Of a stretch of 64,000 nucleotides of DNA, positions 19,457-26,581 are shown piece after piece (position 1 is the first letter of the stretch; every line of letters starts with the position of its first letter). Made by a program: the position numbers and the translations under genes. Source of the stretch: Clostridioides mangenotii TR (GTDB taxonomy: Bacteria; Bacillota; Clostridia; Peptostreptococcales; Peptostreptococcaceae); NCBI RefSeq assembly GCF_000498755.1, contig NZ_AXUS01000013.1:25955-89954 (forward strand), read 5' to 3'. A model generated the notes under the pieces. That model saw only the letters and a list, made by a program, of their open reading frames with translations. It was not told the DNA's origin and searched no databases.

Positions 19457-19502
19457 AAAAATATCTAAACCAAAGGATGTAAGCTATGGTTTAGATATTT
19501 TT
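19457..19502 (+). terminator. Terminator after the giant activase gene
   Basis: A 15-base perfect stem (19457-19471 with 19487-19501) brackets a short loop and is followed by a T-rich tail. Confidence 0.85.
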
Positions 19503-19608
19503 ATGTGTATTTTCATATGTGAAATTATTTATACTATATCTGTGTATATTGCCTATGGATTTGATATAATAAGTTTAGTATGAATTAAACGCACGAGGAG
19601 GAATCAAT

Positions 19609-19986
19609 ATGTGTGAAGAAACTAAAGCATCGGAATACAATAAAAGAGGTTTAAACTGTGCTGAGTCTGTAATAAAGGCGTACAACGAAGAATTTGGTGC
19701 TAATATACCTGTAGCACTTGGAAGTGGCTTAGGCGGTGGAAATGCCGTTGGAAGTTTGTGCGGTGCAATAAATGCAGTAAACATTATAATAAGTTATGAA
19801 AAGGGAAGAGAAAACGATACAGAGACTAGTAATGCAAAACTTTACGTAAAAGATGCTATGAACTCAGTATCTGAAAAATATGGATCACATATATGTAAGG
19901 ATCTAAAGAGGGACAAAGTTAGCTGTAAGGAGATAATAGATTTTTCTTACATAAACTTAAAGGAGACATTAAAGAAAGATCTTTAA
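19609..19986 (+). CDS. C_GCAxxG_C_C family small protein
   Basis: This 125-residue protein has the spaced cysteines and Gly-rich core of the C_GCAxxG_C_C family: Cys in LNCAESV, then GLGGGNAVGSLCGAINAV, then ICKDL and SCKEI. Here the core reads CGAINAV rather than the classic GCAxxG form. The family is frequent in anaerobes and often sits near redox genes; the cysteines suggest metal or cluster binding, but no function is established. A strong SD (GAGGAGG) precedes ATG 19609. The next gene starts 39 bases after its stop, so the two may be cotranscribed. Confidence 0.75.
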   Translation: MCEETKASEYNKRGLNCAESVIKAYNEEFGANIPVALGSGLGGGNAVGSLCGAINAVNIIISYEKGRENDTETSNAKLYVKDAMNSVSEKYGSHICKDLKRDKVSCKEIIDFSYINLKETLKKDL

Positions 19987-20025
19987 ATATTTTAATAAAA
20001 AGTTTTAAAGAAAAGGTGGTAGGCG

Positions 20026-21339
20026 ATGAAGTTATATGAAAACTTTATTTCATCAGAACTATTCAAATACGATGTAAGTGAAGACATCGTTATTTACAAG
20101 GGACGTTTTTGTGTTTACCTAGATAAAAAATATAAATGTAGTGGAAAAGTGTATTTGAAGACGATTCCACCTGTGTCTATTAATTTCCATGCAGATATAC
20201 TTTTTGTTGAGGATATAGATGATGTAGATATAGGAAATATGGAGTTGAATTATGACAATGCTGTTTTAGAAGTACATGGATACAAAATAACTTCTGTAAG
20301 TATAAATTCTCTAAGTAAGTCCTCAATTGACGGATACTTAAATGGGAGTTATATGAGATCGAAAAATTCATTTGTAGATTATGTAGACTTTGGCATATTA
20401 AATTCAAATAAATACTCAGGAAAACTTATAAAAAATGGCGAAATACTATATGCAGGTAGGATGGAGTTTGAATATAATGATTTTGTTGTGGTATTAGACA
20501 AGAGAGAAGATTATAGAAAAGAGCTTTATGAAGAGTTAAAGTCTAAATCTGGAGCTATAATAACTCATGTCGGCAGAATCTACAGGAAAGACAATAAGAG
20601 CTTTAAAACAAGCAATATAATCGATATTTTAGATGATATATCAATAGCACTTAGTTTCGCTTGTGGCAGATATGTTGGATTTTGCACTGCACTTGGTTAT
20701 AAAGATGATTCTGTAGTGTATAAACTGTGGGGAGAAAGTAGAGTTTCTCCGTTTAAATTTGTGCCAAATTGGACAGACACTATATCAAATCACCACAATA
20801 TCGAAAAATATTTAGGTTTAATATGTAAAAAATTAGAGGACTTTTACTATGGTAAAGCTATAAGAAATGTAGTTAACTGGTACATTGAATCGTTAAGTAG
20901 CATAACTTTAGAGAATAATATAATCTCGGTGCAAGTTGCCCTTGAGACTCTTTCATATATAGTTTTAGTTGAGCAGGAAAAAACTATTACTGATGAAGAT
21001 TTTGATAAAAATGTTACATCAAAAAATCTAAGATTACTTCTGGATTCTTGCAAGATTCCGTATGGAAAAGAAGAGCTTTTATTTTTTGATGATTGGATTA
21101 ACGAGAAATTCGATGATGGTGTAGATCTTTTAATTTACTACAGAAATACTATAGTGCATCCGAGTAGGAAGACTAAAAGAGCTAGACTTGAGCTTGAAGA
21201 TATGTGGAATATAATTACTATTGGAACAAGATATATAGAACTTGTGCTTTTATATATTATCGGATATAAAGGCGAGTATTCCAATAGGCTAAAAGATAGA
21301 TCTTATGGAGAAGTAGAAGTAGTTCCTTGGGGCCAATAA
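20026..21339 (+). CDS. HEPN-domain protein, ApeA-like (possible ribonuclease)
   Basis: This 437-residue protein has a beta-rich N-terminal half of no clear motif and a helical C-terminal half. The helical part carries YYRNTIVHPSRK at about 371-382, in which Arg373 and His378 give the R-x4-H motif of HEPN ribonucleases. The order (N-terminal sensor-like half, C-terminal HEPN) resembles ApeA-type proteins, some of which act in phage defence. No antitoxin, helicase or other defence gene adjoins; the neighbours are a small Cys protein upstream and a T-box leader downstream. SD AAAGGTGG precedes ATG 20026. The HEPN call is moderately sure; the defence role is a hypothesis. Confidence 0.6.
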   Translation: MKLYENFISSELFKYDVSEDIVIYKGRFCVYLDKKYKCSGKVYLKTIPPVSINFHADILFVEDIDDVDIGNMELNYDNAVLEVHGYKITSVSINSLSKSSIDGYLNGSYMRSKNSFVDYVDFGILNSNKYSGKLIKNGEILYAGRMEFEYNDFVVVLDKREDYRKELYEELKSKSGAIITHVGRIYRKDNKSFKTSNIIDILDDISIALSFACGRYVGFCTALGYKDDSVVYKLWGESRVSPFKFVPNWTDTISNHHNIEKYLGLICKKLEDFYYGKAIRNVVNWYIESLSSITLENNIISVQVALETLSYIVLVEQEKTITDEDFDKNVTSKNLRLLLDSCKIPYGKEELLFFDDWINEKFDDGVDLLIYYRNTIVHPSRKTKRARLELEDMWNIITIGTRYIELVLLYIIGYKGEYSNRLKDRSYGEVEVVPWGQ

Positions 21340-21393
21340 TAATTTAATTTTTAGAAAATTAAAAAATAAGAATAAAAAAATTAAAAATATCTA

Positions 21394-21422
21394 TTGACAG
21401 ATTTTGGTTTATGATTTAAAAT
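21394..21422 (+). promoter_or_regulatory. Promoter of the T-box leader
   Basis: A perfect -35 TTGACA (21394-21399) is followed 17 bases later by TAAAAT (21417-21422). Transcription would begin just before the T-box structure. Confidence 0.75.
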
Positions 21423-21474
21423 CAATAACAAGAACAGTTTAGAAAATTTTATAAACACTTTTAAATGCTATGAT

Positions 21475-21746
21475 AAGAAATAGTAGGAGTAGGTATCTTA
21501 ATCAGAGAGTTTCCGGTTGGTGAGAGGAGCATTAGATTATACTTTGAACACATCTTTGAGCAGGACTTTGAAAGGACTTTTGTCCCAGTAGAAGATTTCG
21601 GTATCCTTGCACCCGTTACAGTGCTAGAGTATAGATAACACTATTGTACTTGATGAGGTTAGTGTCGTGAGGCATTAATAAAAAGAGGTGGAACCACGAG
21701 AGTCAACTCCCGTCCTCTAGCTATAGCTAGAGACGGGAGTTTTTAA
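21475..21746 (+). ncRNA. T-box riboswitch, probably histidine-specific
   Basis: A Stem I region (about 21475-21600) contains AGTA on its 5' side and, on its 3' side, GAACACA. In that motif CAC (21549-21551, His) takes the specifier position after the GAA of the loop-E motif. The T-box sequence GAGGTGGAACCACGAG is at 21685-21700. A terminator follows: a 9-base-pair stem ACTCCCGTC/GACGGGAGT (21706-21714 with 21732-21740) with an inner ctctagc stem and a T run. It precedes an amino-acid ABC transporter, fitting the known His T-box/transporter pairing in Firmicutes. The element is sure; the His specifier is likely but read by eye. Confidence 0.85.
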
Positions 21747-21854
21747 TACAATTTTTTATGCGCGCTAAAAATTTATGTTAAAAAATAAAATAAGATTGAT
21801 ACAAAAATTAGAAGTTAAAAAATTTATTAAAAAATTGATAATGGAGGAATAATT

Positions 21855-22646
21855 ATGAAAAATATATTTAAAAAATTATGTATTTTAACTGCAATAGTAG
21901 TGCTAGTAGGAAGTATGGTAGGTTGTTCTGGTAAAAGCGATAAAGCTGCAGATAAAAATGATAAAAAAGAAATAGTGGTTGGATTTGATAATACATTTGT
22001 ACCGATGGGATTTTTAGATGAAAAAGGTGAAACAGTTGGTTTTGATATAGATCTTGCAAAAGAAACTTTTGAAAGAATGGAAAAGGATGTTAAGTTCCAG
22101 CCTATAGATTGGTCGATGAAGGAAACTGAAGTTAATTCAGGAAATGTAGATGTGCTGTGGAATGGTTACTCTATAACTGATGAGAGAAAGAAGAAGATTT
22201 CTTATACAGACGCATACCTTCAAAATAAACAAATAATAGTTACGATGAGCGATTCTGATGTAAAGACTAAAGCTGATTTAAAAGATAAAGAAGTTGGCAC
22301 TCAACAAGGGTCTACAGCATATGACGCAATCGAAAAAGATAAAGCATTTATGGAAACTTTAAAAGGTGGCACTCCAGTGCTTTACGACACATACGACAAA
22401 GCTCTTAGAGACTTAGAGATAGGCAGAACAAGTGCAGTTGTCGGCGATGAAGTTTTAGTTAGATATTATATGAGCCAAAAGGGTGAAGAAAAGTACAAAG
22501 TGCTAGAAGAAGACTTTGGACTTGAAGACTATGTAGTTGCAACAGCAAAGGACAATAAAGAGCTTAGTGATAAGATAAATGAGAAAATCAAAGTAATGAA
22601 AGACGATGGGACTTTCGAAAAGATATACAAAAAATGGTTTAAATAA
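21855..22646 (+). CDS. Amino-acid ABC transporter substrate-binding lipoprotein (predicted histidine)
   Basis: This 263-residue protein has a lipoprotein signal peptide ending at Cys24 (SMVGC) and the SBP_bac_3 fold. Typical segments are GFDNTFVPMGFLDEKGETVG, FDIDLAKE, PIDWSMKETEVNSGNVDVLW and VGTQQGSTAYD. It would capture a polar amino acid outside the membrane and deliver it to the permease gene 42 bases downstream. The histidine prediction comes from the T-box specifier upstream, not from binding-site residues. SD GGAGG precedes ATG 21855. Confidence 0.9.
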   Translation: MKNIFKKLCILTAIVVLVGSMVGCSGKSDKAADKNDKKEIVVGFDNTFVPMGFLDEKGETVGFDIDLAKETFERMEKDVKFQPIDWSMKETEVNSGNVDVLWNGYSITDERKKKISYTDAYLQNKQIIVTMSDSDVKTKADLKDKEVGTQQGSTAYDAIEKDKAFMETLKGGTPVLYDTYDKALRDLEIGRTSAVVGDEVLVRYYMSQKGEEKYKVLEEDFGLEDYVVATAKDNKELSDKINEKIKVMKDDGTFEKIYKKWFK

Positions 22647-22688
22647 GATTGGTAAATTTAGACAGATAATTTATGAGGGGGCCATATT

Positions 22689-23300
22689 ATGTTACAAGGT
22701 TTGGGAATAGTTTTAGCGATATTTTTAATAACACTTATTGTATCGATACCGCTTGGCATTTTAGTTACATTTTTAAGATTGTCTAAAAATAAGCTGGTAA
22801 GTGGGATTACACAGTGTTATATACTTATAATGAGGGGCACACCACTGCTTTTACAAATGATAGTAATATTCTACGGCTTGCCGCTTATAGGTATAACTTT
22901 TGATAGGTTTACAGCAGGTATTATAGCCTTTATATTAAATTATGCAGCCTATTTCGCTGAAATATTTAGAGGTGGAGTCCAGTCTATAGATAGAGGGCAG
23001 TACGAAGCCTCAAAAGTACTTGGATTTGATAAAGTTACCATGTACAAAAGAATAATATTTCCCCAAGTTTTAAAGAGAATACTTCCTCCTGTTTCAAATG
23101 AAGTTATTACTTTAGTTAAGGATACATCTCTAGTGTATATACTTGGGCTAAATGATATTTTAAGAATAGCTCAAATTGCCATGAACAGGGATGTAAGTTT
23201 GATTCCGCTTTTTCAAGCAGGTGCTATATACCTAATATTTGTGGCAATACTTACAAAAGGATTTGAACTTTTAGAAAAAAAGTTTATGTACTATAAATAG
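22689..23300 (+). CDS. Amino-acid ABC transporter permease
   Basis: This 203-residue HisM/GlnP-type permease has about five membrane helices and the cytoplasmic EAA loop for ATPase contact (YEASKVLGFDKVTMYKRIIF). It also has the MRGTPLLLQM segment common in this family. A stop codon lies just upstream in frame, so ATG 22689 with SD GAGGGGG is the start. The protein lacks roughly ten N-terminal residues compared with usual members, but no helix seems lost. It lies between the binding protein and ATPase genes in the T-box-controlled operon. Confidence 0.92.
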   Translation: MLQGLGIVLAIFLITLIVSIPLGILVTFLRLSKNKLVSGITQCYILIMRGTPLLLQMIVIFYGLPLIGITFDRFTAGIIAFILNYAAYFAEIFRGGVQSIDRGQYEASKVLGFDKVTMYKRIIFPQVLKRILPPVSNEVITLVKDTSLVYILGLNDILRIAQIAMNRDVSLIPLFQAGAIYLIFVAILTKGFELLEKKFMYYK

Positions 23301-23310
23301 GGGGTAAAAT

Positions 23311-23979
23311 ATGTTAAAGGTAGTGAATTTAAATAAGTCTTTTAAACAAAATAGGGTTCTTAAAGATATAACCTTCGAACTTGAAAAAGGTGAAGTAGGA
23401 GTATTATTAGGTAAATCAGGTGCAGGTAAAACTACTATTTTAAGATGTATCAACGATCTTGAAAAATTTGATAGTGGCGAGATAATTATTGATAATAAAA
23501 CGATAAAGTCCAGTAAAGATATGGCGGAGATAAGGGGACAAATAGGAATGGTATTTCAAAATTTCAACCTATTTCCACACATGACTGTACTAGAGAATAT
23601 AATAGAATCGCCTGTTAATATTTTTAAAGCGGATAGATATGAAGCAGAGAAAACTGCAAAAGAATTACTGAAATTAGTGGATTTAGAGGATAAATTAGAC
23701 GCATATCCTTTTGAGCTATCTGGAGGGCAACAGCAGAGAGTTGCAATAGCCAGATCGTGTGCACTTATGCCTAAAGTACTGTGCTTTGATGAACCTACAT
23801 CAGCTTTAGATTCAGATACGATTCAGAGAGTTGTAGCTATTATAAAAAAACTAAAAGACAAAGGTATGACTGTTCTTATAATAACTCATGATGTCGCTTT
23901 TGCAGACAGTGTAGCTGATAAAATTATCAGTATTAAAGATGGAGTAGTTGGGGACATAAAGCTTAAGGAGGAAATTTAA
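23311..23979 (+). CDS. Amino-acid ABC transporter ATP-binding protein
   Basis: This 222-residue ATPase of the polar amino-acid uptake class has Walker A GKSGAGKTT, Q-loop MVFQNFNLFPHMT, signature LSGGQQQRVAIARSCA, Walker B VLCFDEPTSALD and the switch His in IITHDVAFA. It powers uptake with the permease and lipoprotein encoded just before it. The start is 10 bases after the permease stop. The SD of the next gene (AAGGAGGAA) lies inside its last codons, so the ArsC-like gene probably belongs to the same transcript. Confidence 0.95.
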   Translation: MLKVVNLNKSFKQNRVLKDITFELEKGEVGVLLGKSGAGKTTILRCINDLEKFDSGEIIIDNKTIKSSKDMAEIRGQIGMVFQNFNLFPHMTVLENIIESPVNIFKADRYEAEKTAKELLKLVDLEDKLDAYPFELSGGQQQRVAIARSCALMPKVLCFDEPTSALDSDTIQRVVAIIKKLKDKGMTVLIITHDVAFADSVADKIISIKDGVVGDIKLKEEI

Positions 23980-24342
23980 ATGATTAAATTATACGGATAT
24001 TCAAAATGTTCAACAGTTAGAAAAGCTAAAAATTGGCTTGATGAAAACAATATAGCTTACGAAGATATAGATATGGTTAAAGTTCCACTTTCAAGAGAAG
24101 AGATGGAAAATATTTATATAACTAGTGCTTTAGAAATAAAAAAATTCTTTAATACAAGTGGAATGAAGTATAGAGAATTAGGTCTAAAAGATGTAGTAAA
24201 GACAGAGCAAGCAGATAAGCTTTTAGATATTCTTGTAAGTGATGGAATGCTAATTAAAAGACCAATGCTATTTGATGGTAAGAAAGTACTTCTTGGTTTT
24301 AAAGAAGAGGCATGGAAAGAAGCGTTGTTGTCTCAAGACTAA
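23980..24342 (+). CDS. ArsC/Spx-family thioredoxin-fold protein (one Cys)
   Basis: This 120-residue protein has the ArsC/Spx fold: YGYSKCSTVRKAKNWL at the start and the late KRPMLFDGKKVLLGF segment. Only one cysteine is present (Cys10); where Spx and many relatives have CxxC, the second position is Val (CSTV). It is therefore more like YffB/ArsC-type reductases than a redox-switch Spx. It starts directly after the ABC ATPase stop and shares its translation signal region. Arsenate reduction itself is not supported by any ars neighbour, so the role is open. Confidence 0.8.
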   Translation: MIKLYGYSKCSTVRKAKNWLDENNIAYEDIDMVKVPLSREEMENIYITSALEIKKFFNTSGMKYRELGLKDVVKTEQADKLLDILVSDGMLIKRPMLFDGKKVLLGFKEEAWKEALLSQD

Positions 24343-24403
24343 TTGATTGAATGCATTGGAGCATGAAGTGAATAAACAATAAATAGGTAAAAAAAGAAGA
24401 TAG

Positions 24404-24449
24404 AAAAGTGATTATATTCAAAATTAGATTGGATATAATCACTTTTTTT
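24404..24449 (+). terminator. Terminator after the amino-acid transporter operon
   Basis: Arms AAAAGTGATTATAT and ATATAATCACTTTT (24404-24417 with 24433-24446) form a 14-base-pair stem followed by a T run. Confidence 0.85.
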
Positions 24450-24450
24450 A

Positions 24451-24510
24451 TTGACTTTTTATATTTGCGCTGTTATTATGTGTATATAAAGTATATATAC
24501 AGTATACACA
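24451..24510 (+). promoter_or_regulatory. Promoter and likely operator of the GntR/ABC module
   Basis: TTGACT (24451-24456) and TATTAT (24474-24479) are 17 bases apart. Directly downstream an inverted repeat TGTGTATA (24479-24486) / TATACACA (24503-24510) flanks the palindrome GTATATATAC (24491-24500). This matches what is expected for autoregulation by a YtrA-type GntR protein, whose gene begins 24 bases later. Confidence 0.7.
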
Positions 24511-24533
24511 GTTGAATTAGGAGAGGTGAAAAT

Positions 24534-24908
24534 TTGAATATTAATATAAGTAATTCATCATCAGTTCCGTTGTATGAGCAGATTCAAAGTCAGATAAAGT
24601 CTGAAATAATCTCTCTGAATATAAAGCCTGGTGACGTATTACCATCTATAAGATCGCTAGCAAAAGAATTGAAAGTAAGCATAATAACTACAAAAAGGGC
24701 TTATGAAGAACTTGAGAAAGAGGGGTTTATCCAAATCGTTGCCGGCAAGGGAACTTTTGTTGCTAACCAAAATTCAGAAAGACTAAAAGAAATAGCTAAA
24801 TACGAGATAGAATGCAAACTTGAAGAAATTATTAGGCAGGCAAAAGCAGTAGATGTGAGCTTTGAAGAATGGATAGAAATTTCAAAGAATTTATTTGAGG
24901 AGGTATAA
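24534..24908 (+). CDS. GntR-family regulator, YtrA type
   Basis: This 124-residue protein has an N-terminal winged helix (PLYEQIQSQIKSEI, LPSIRSLAKELKVS, ITTKRAYEELEKEGFI, VAGKGTFVA) and only a short helical tail for dimerisation. That is the YtrA subfamily, which usually represses an adjacent ABC exporter. Start is TTG 24534, with SD GGAGAGGTG at 24520-24528. The operator-like repeat just upstream supports autoregulation. The ATPase gene follows at once. Confidence 0.9.
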   Translation: MNINISNSSSVPLYEQIQSQIKSEIISLNIKPGDVLPSIRSLAKELKVSIITTKRAYEELEKEGFIQIVAGKGTFVANQNSERLKEIAKYEIECKLEEIIRQAKAVDVSFEEWIEISKNLFEEV

Positions 24909-24909
24909 C

Positions 24910-25773
24910 ATGGATGCAATAAAAATAAATAATTTGAGCAGAAAATTAGGAAAGTTTGAATTAGAAATCAATGATTTAAATATAATGAGTGGATTTATAA
25001 CTGGTTTTATAGGTCCTAATGGATCTGGGAAAACAACTACAATAAAATTAATAATGAATATGATTAAAAAGGACAGCGGATCAGTTAAGATTTTCGGAAA
25101 AGAGTTTTTAGAGGACGATATATCAATTAAATCGCAAATTGGATATATATCGGATAAACCAGGTTTTCTAGAGGAATCAAAACTATCCGACCTTAAAAGA
25201 AACATATCGAGATTTTATAAAAATTGGGATGAGGGCTTATATAATTCTTATATAGAAGAATTCGGTATAGATGAAAGCAATAAATATCAATCTTTATCAA
25301 AGGGACAACAAAAGAAGTTTGAACTAGCTTTAGTTCTTTCACATCATCCAAAGCTTATAATTCTTGATGAACCAACAGCAAATCTAGACCCACTATTTAG
25401 GAACAGATTTTTAGAGATACTTCAAGAGAGAATTGATGTTGACGATTCAACTGTATTTTTGTCTACACATATCACTTCTGATTTAGACAAAGTGGGAGAT
25501 TACGTAGTATTTATATATGATGGCAAAATAATTTTATCAGGAGTAAAAGATGAAATACTAGAAAAACACTGTAAAATTAAAGGCAAAAAAGAACTATTAG
25601 TTTCAGAAACTGAAGATTTATTTATATACATTGATGAAAATGAATTTGGATTTGAGGGTATTGTAGACGACAAAAATAGATCATACGACTTTTTTGGAAA
25701 TGAAGTAGTTTACGATACTGTAAATTTAGAAGATATATTAAGATTCTATGTGGAGGCGAGAAGACATGAATAA
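24910..25773 (+). CDS. ABC transporter ATP-binding protein of the YtrA-linked exporter
   Basis: This 287-residue protein has Walker A GPNGSGKTT, a lower-consensus signature LSKGQQKKFELAL, Walker B LIILDEPTANLD and the switch STHITSD. The C-terminal 70 residues are an extra domain usual in drug/lantibiotic exporter ATPases. ATG 24910 is used because GAGGAGGT (24897-24904) is its SD; in-frame codons at 24895 lie inside that SD. Its end overlaps the permease start by 8 bases (ATGAATAA), indicating coupling. Because the permease gene is broken, the exporter may not function. Confidence 0.9.
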   Translation: MDAIKINNLSRKLGKFELEINDLNIMSGFITGFIGPNGSGKTTTIKLIMNMIKKDSGSVKIFGKEFLEDDISIKSQIGYISDKPGFLEESKLSDLKRNISRFYKNWDEGLYNSYIEEFGIDESNKYQSLSKGQQKKFELALVLSHHPKLIILDEPTANLDPLFRNRFLEILQERIDVDDSTVFLSTHITSDLDKVGDYVVFIYDGKIILSGVKDEILEKHCKIKGKKELLVSETEDLFIYIDENEFGFEGIVDDKNRSYDFFGNEVVYDTVNLEDILRFYVEARRHE

Positions 25774-26454
25774 TGTTATGAATATTACAAAGCTAAGCTA
25801 TACTAATCTATGGTCTATGAGAAAAATGTTAGTATCAATTTTAATATTTATTCCTATCAGTGCATTAAATCTATTTATACTTAACATGATAATTCCTATA
25901 ACAGTATATAATTTTACTTACCAGGTTATGGCTTATGAAGATAAAGACAGTATAGACACATTAATTTCTTATTTACCAGTCACAAAAAAAGAATACATTT
26001 TGTCAAGATATGTATTAGCATTTATAAATTTACTAATTGGTATAACATTTTTTACATTAGGATACATATTTATATTAATGGTAAAAAATACTCTTTTGTC
26101 TTTGGCATACAAATTGATATTATGGACTTTGGATTTCAAACAACATATCTTCAACAAGGCGTATTAGGGGTTATAACAGCAATTCTTTCAATTAGTGCTT
26201 TGATACCATTTATAATTAAATTTGGGTCAATAAAGGGTAGATATATATCGATGTTTGTAGTAATGATATTTTTATTTGGAGCTATAGCTTTACAGGAAAA
26301 TATCGACAATGTGATTACACAAACACTAATATCTCTTAACAATATTAACCTAATATTATTGACTGCACTCATCACTATTGTAGTTCTAACAATATCATAT
26401 ATATTATCAAAAATGATGTATAAAACTAAAGAAGTTTCAAGTGACAATAAATAA
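25766..26454 (+). pseudogene. ABC-2 type permease gene, split by a frameshift
   Basis: One membrane protein is spread over two frames. The first (25766 to stop 26165-26167) covers four or so helices and the conserved VMAYEDKDSIDTLISYLPVT. The second (open through 26122 to 26454) carries the remaining helices (GVLGVITAILSISALIPFII and after). Adding one base to the A run at 26083-26088 joins them into a protein of normal size for this family (about 230 residues). The ATG overlaps the ATPase stop. It could be a true pseudogene, a slippage product or a homopolymer sequencing error. Confidence 0.8.
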
Positions 26455-26460
26455 AAAACG

Positions 26461-26543
26461 ATTTGAGATAAAATAATATATCCGACTACATTACAGCCTT
26501 TAGTTCAAGCTGTGGTAGTCGGATATATTATTTTATCTCAAAT
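26461..26543 (+). repeat. Palindromic hairpin element, copy 2 (bidirectional terminator position)
   Basis: Arms of 29 bases (26461-26489 and 26515-26543) are perfectly complementary and extend further imperfectly into flanking A/T runs. The core (about 26482-26522) is the near-exact reverse complement of the core at 4440-4480. It lies between convergent genes (permease + and reductase -), so it may stop transcription from both sides. Confidence 0.85.
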
Positions 26544-26581
26544 AGCTTTTTATTTATTGACACTATATTAAATTATCCACT

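Noticed and set aside
23980..24342. Arsenic resistance function for the ArsC-like gene
   Set aside because: No arsR, arsB or acr3 gene adjoins, the usual second Cys is missing, and it belongs to an amino-acid transporter transcript.
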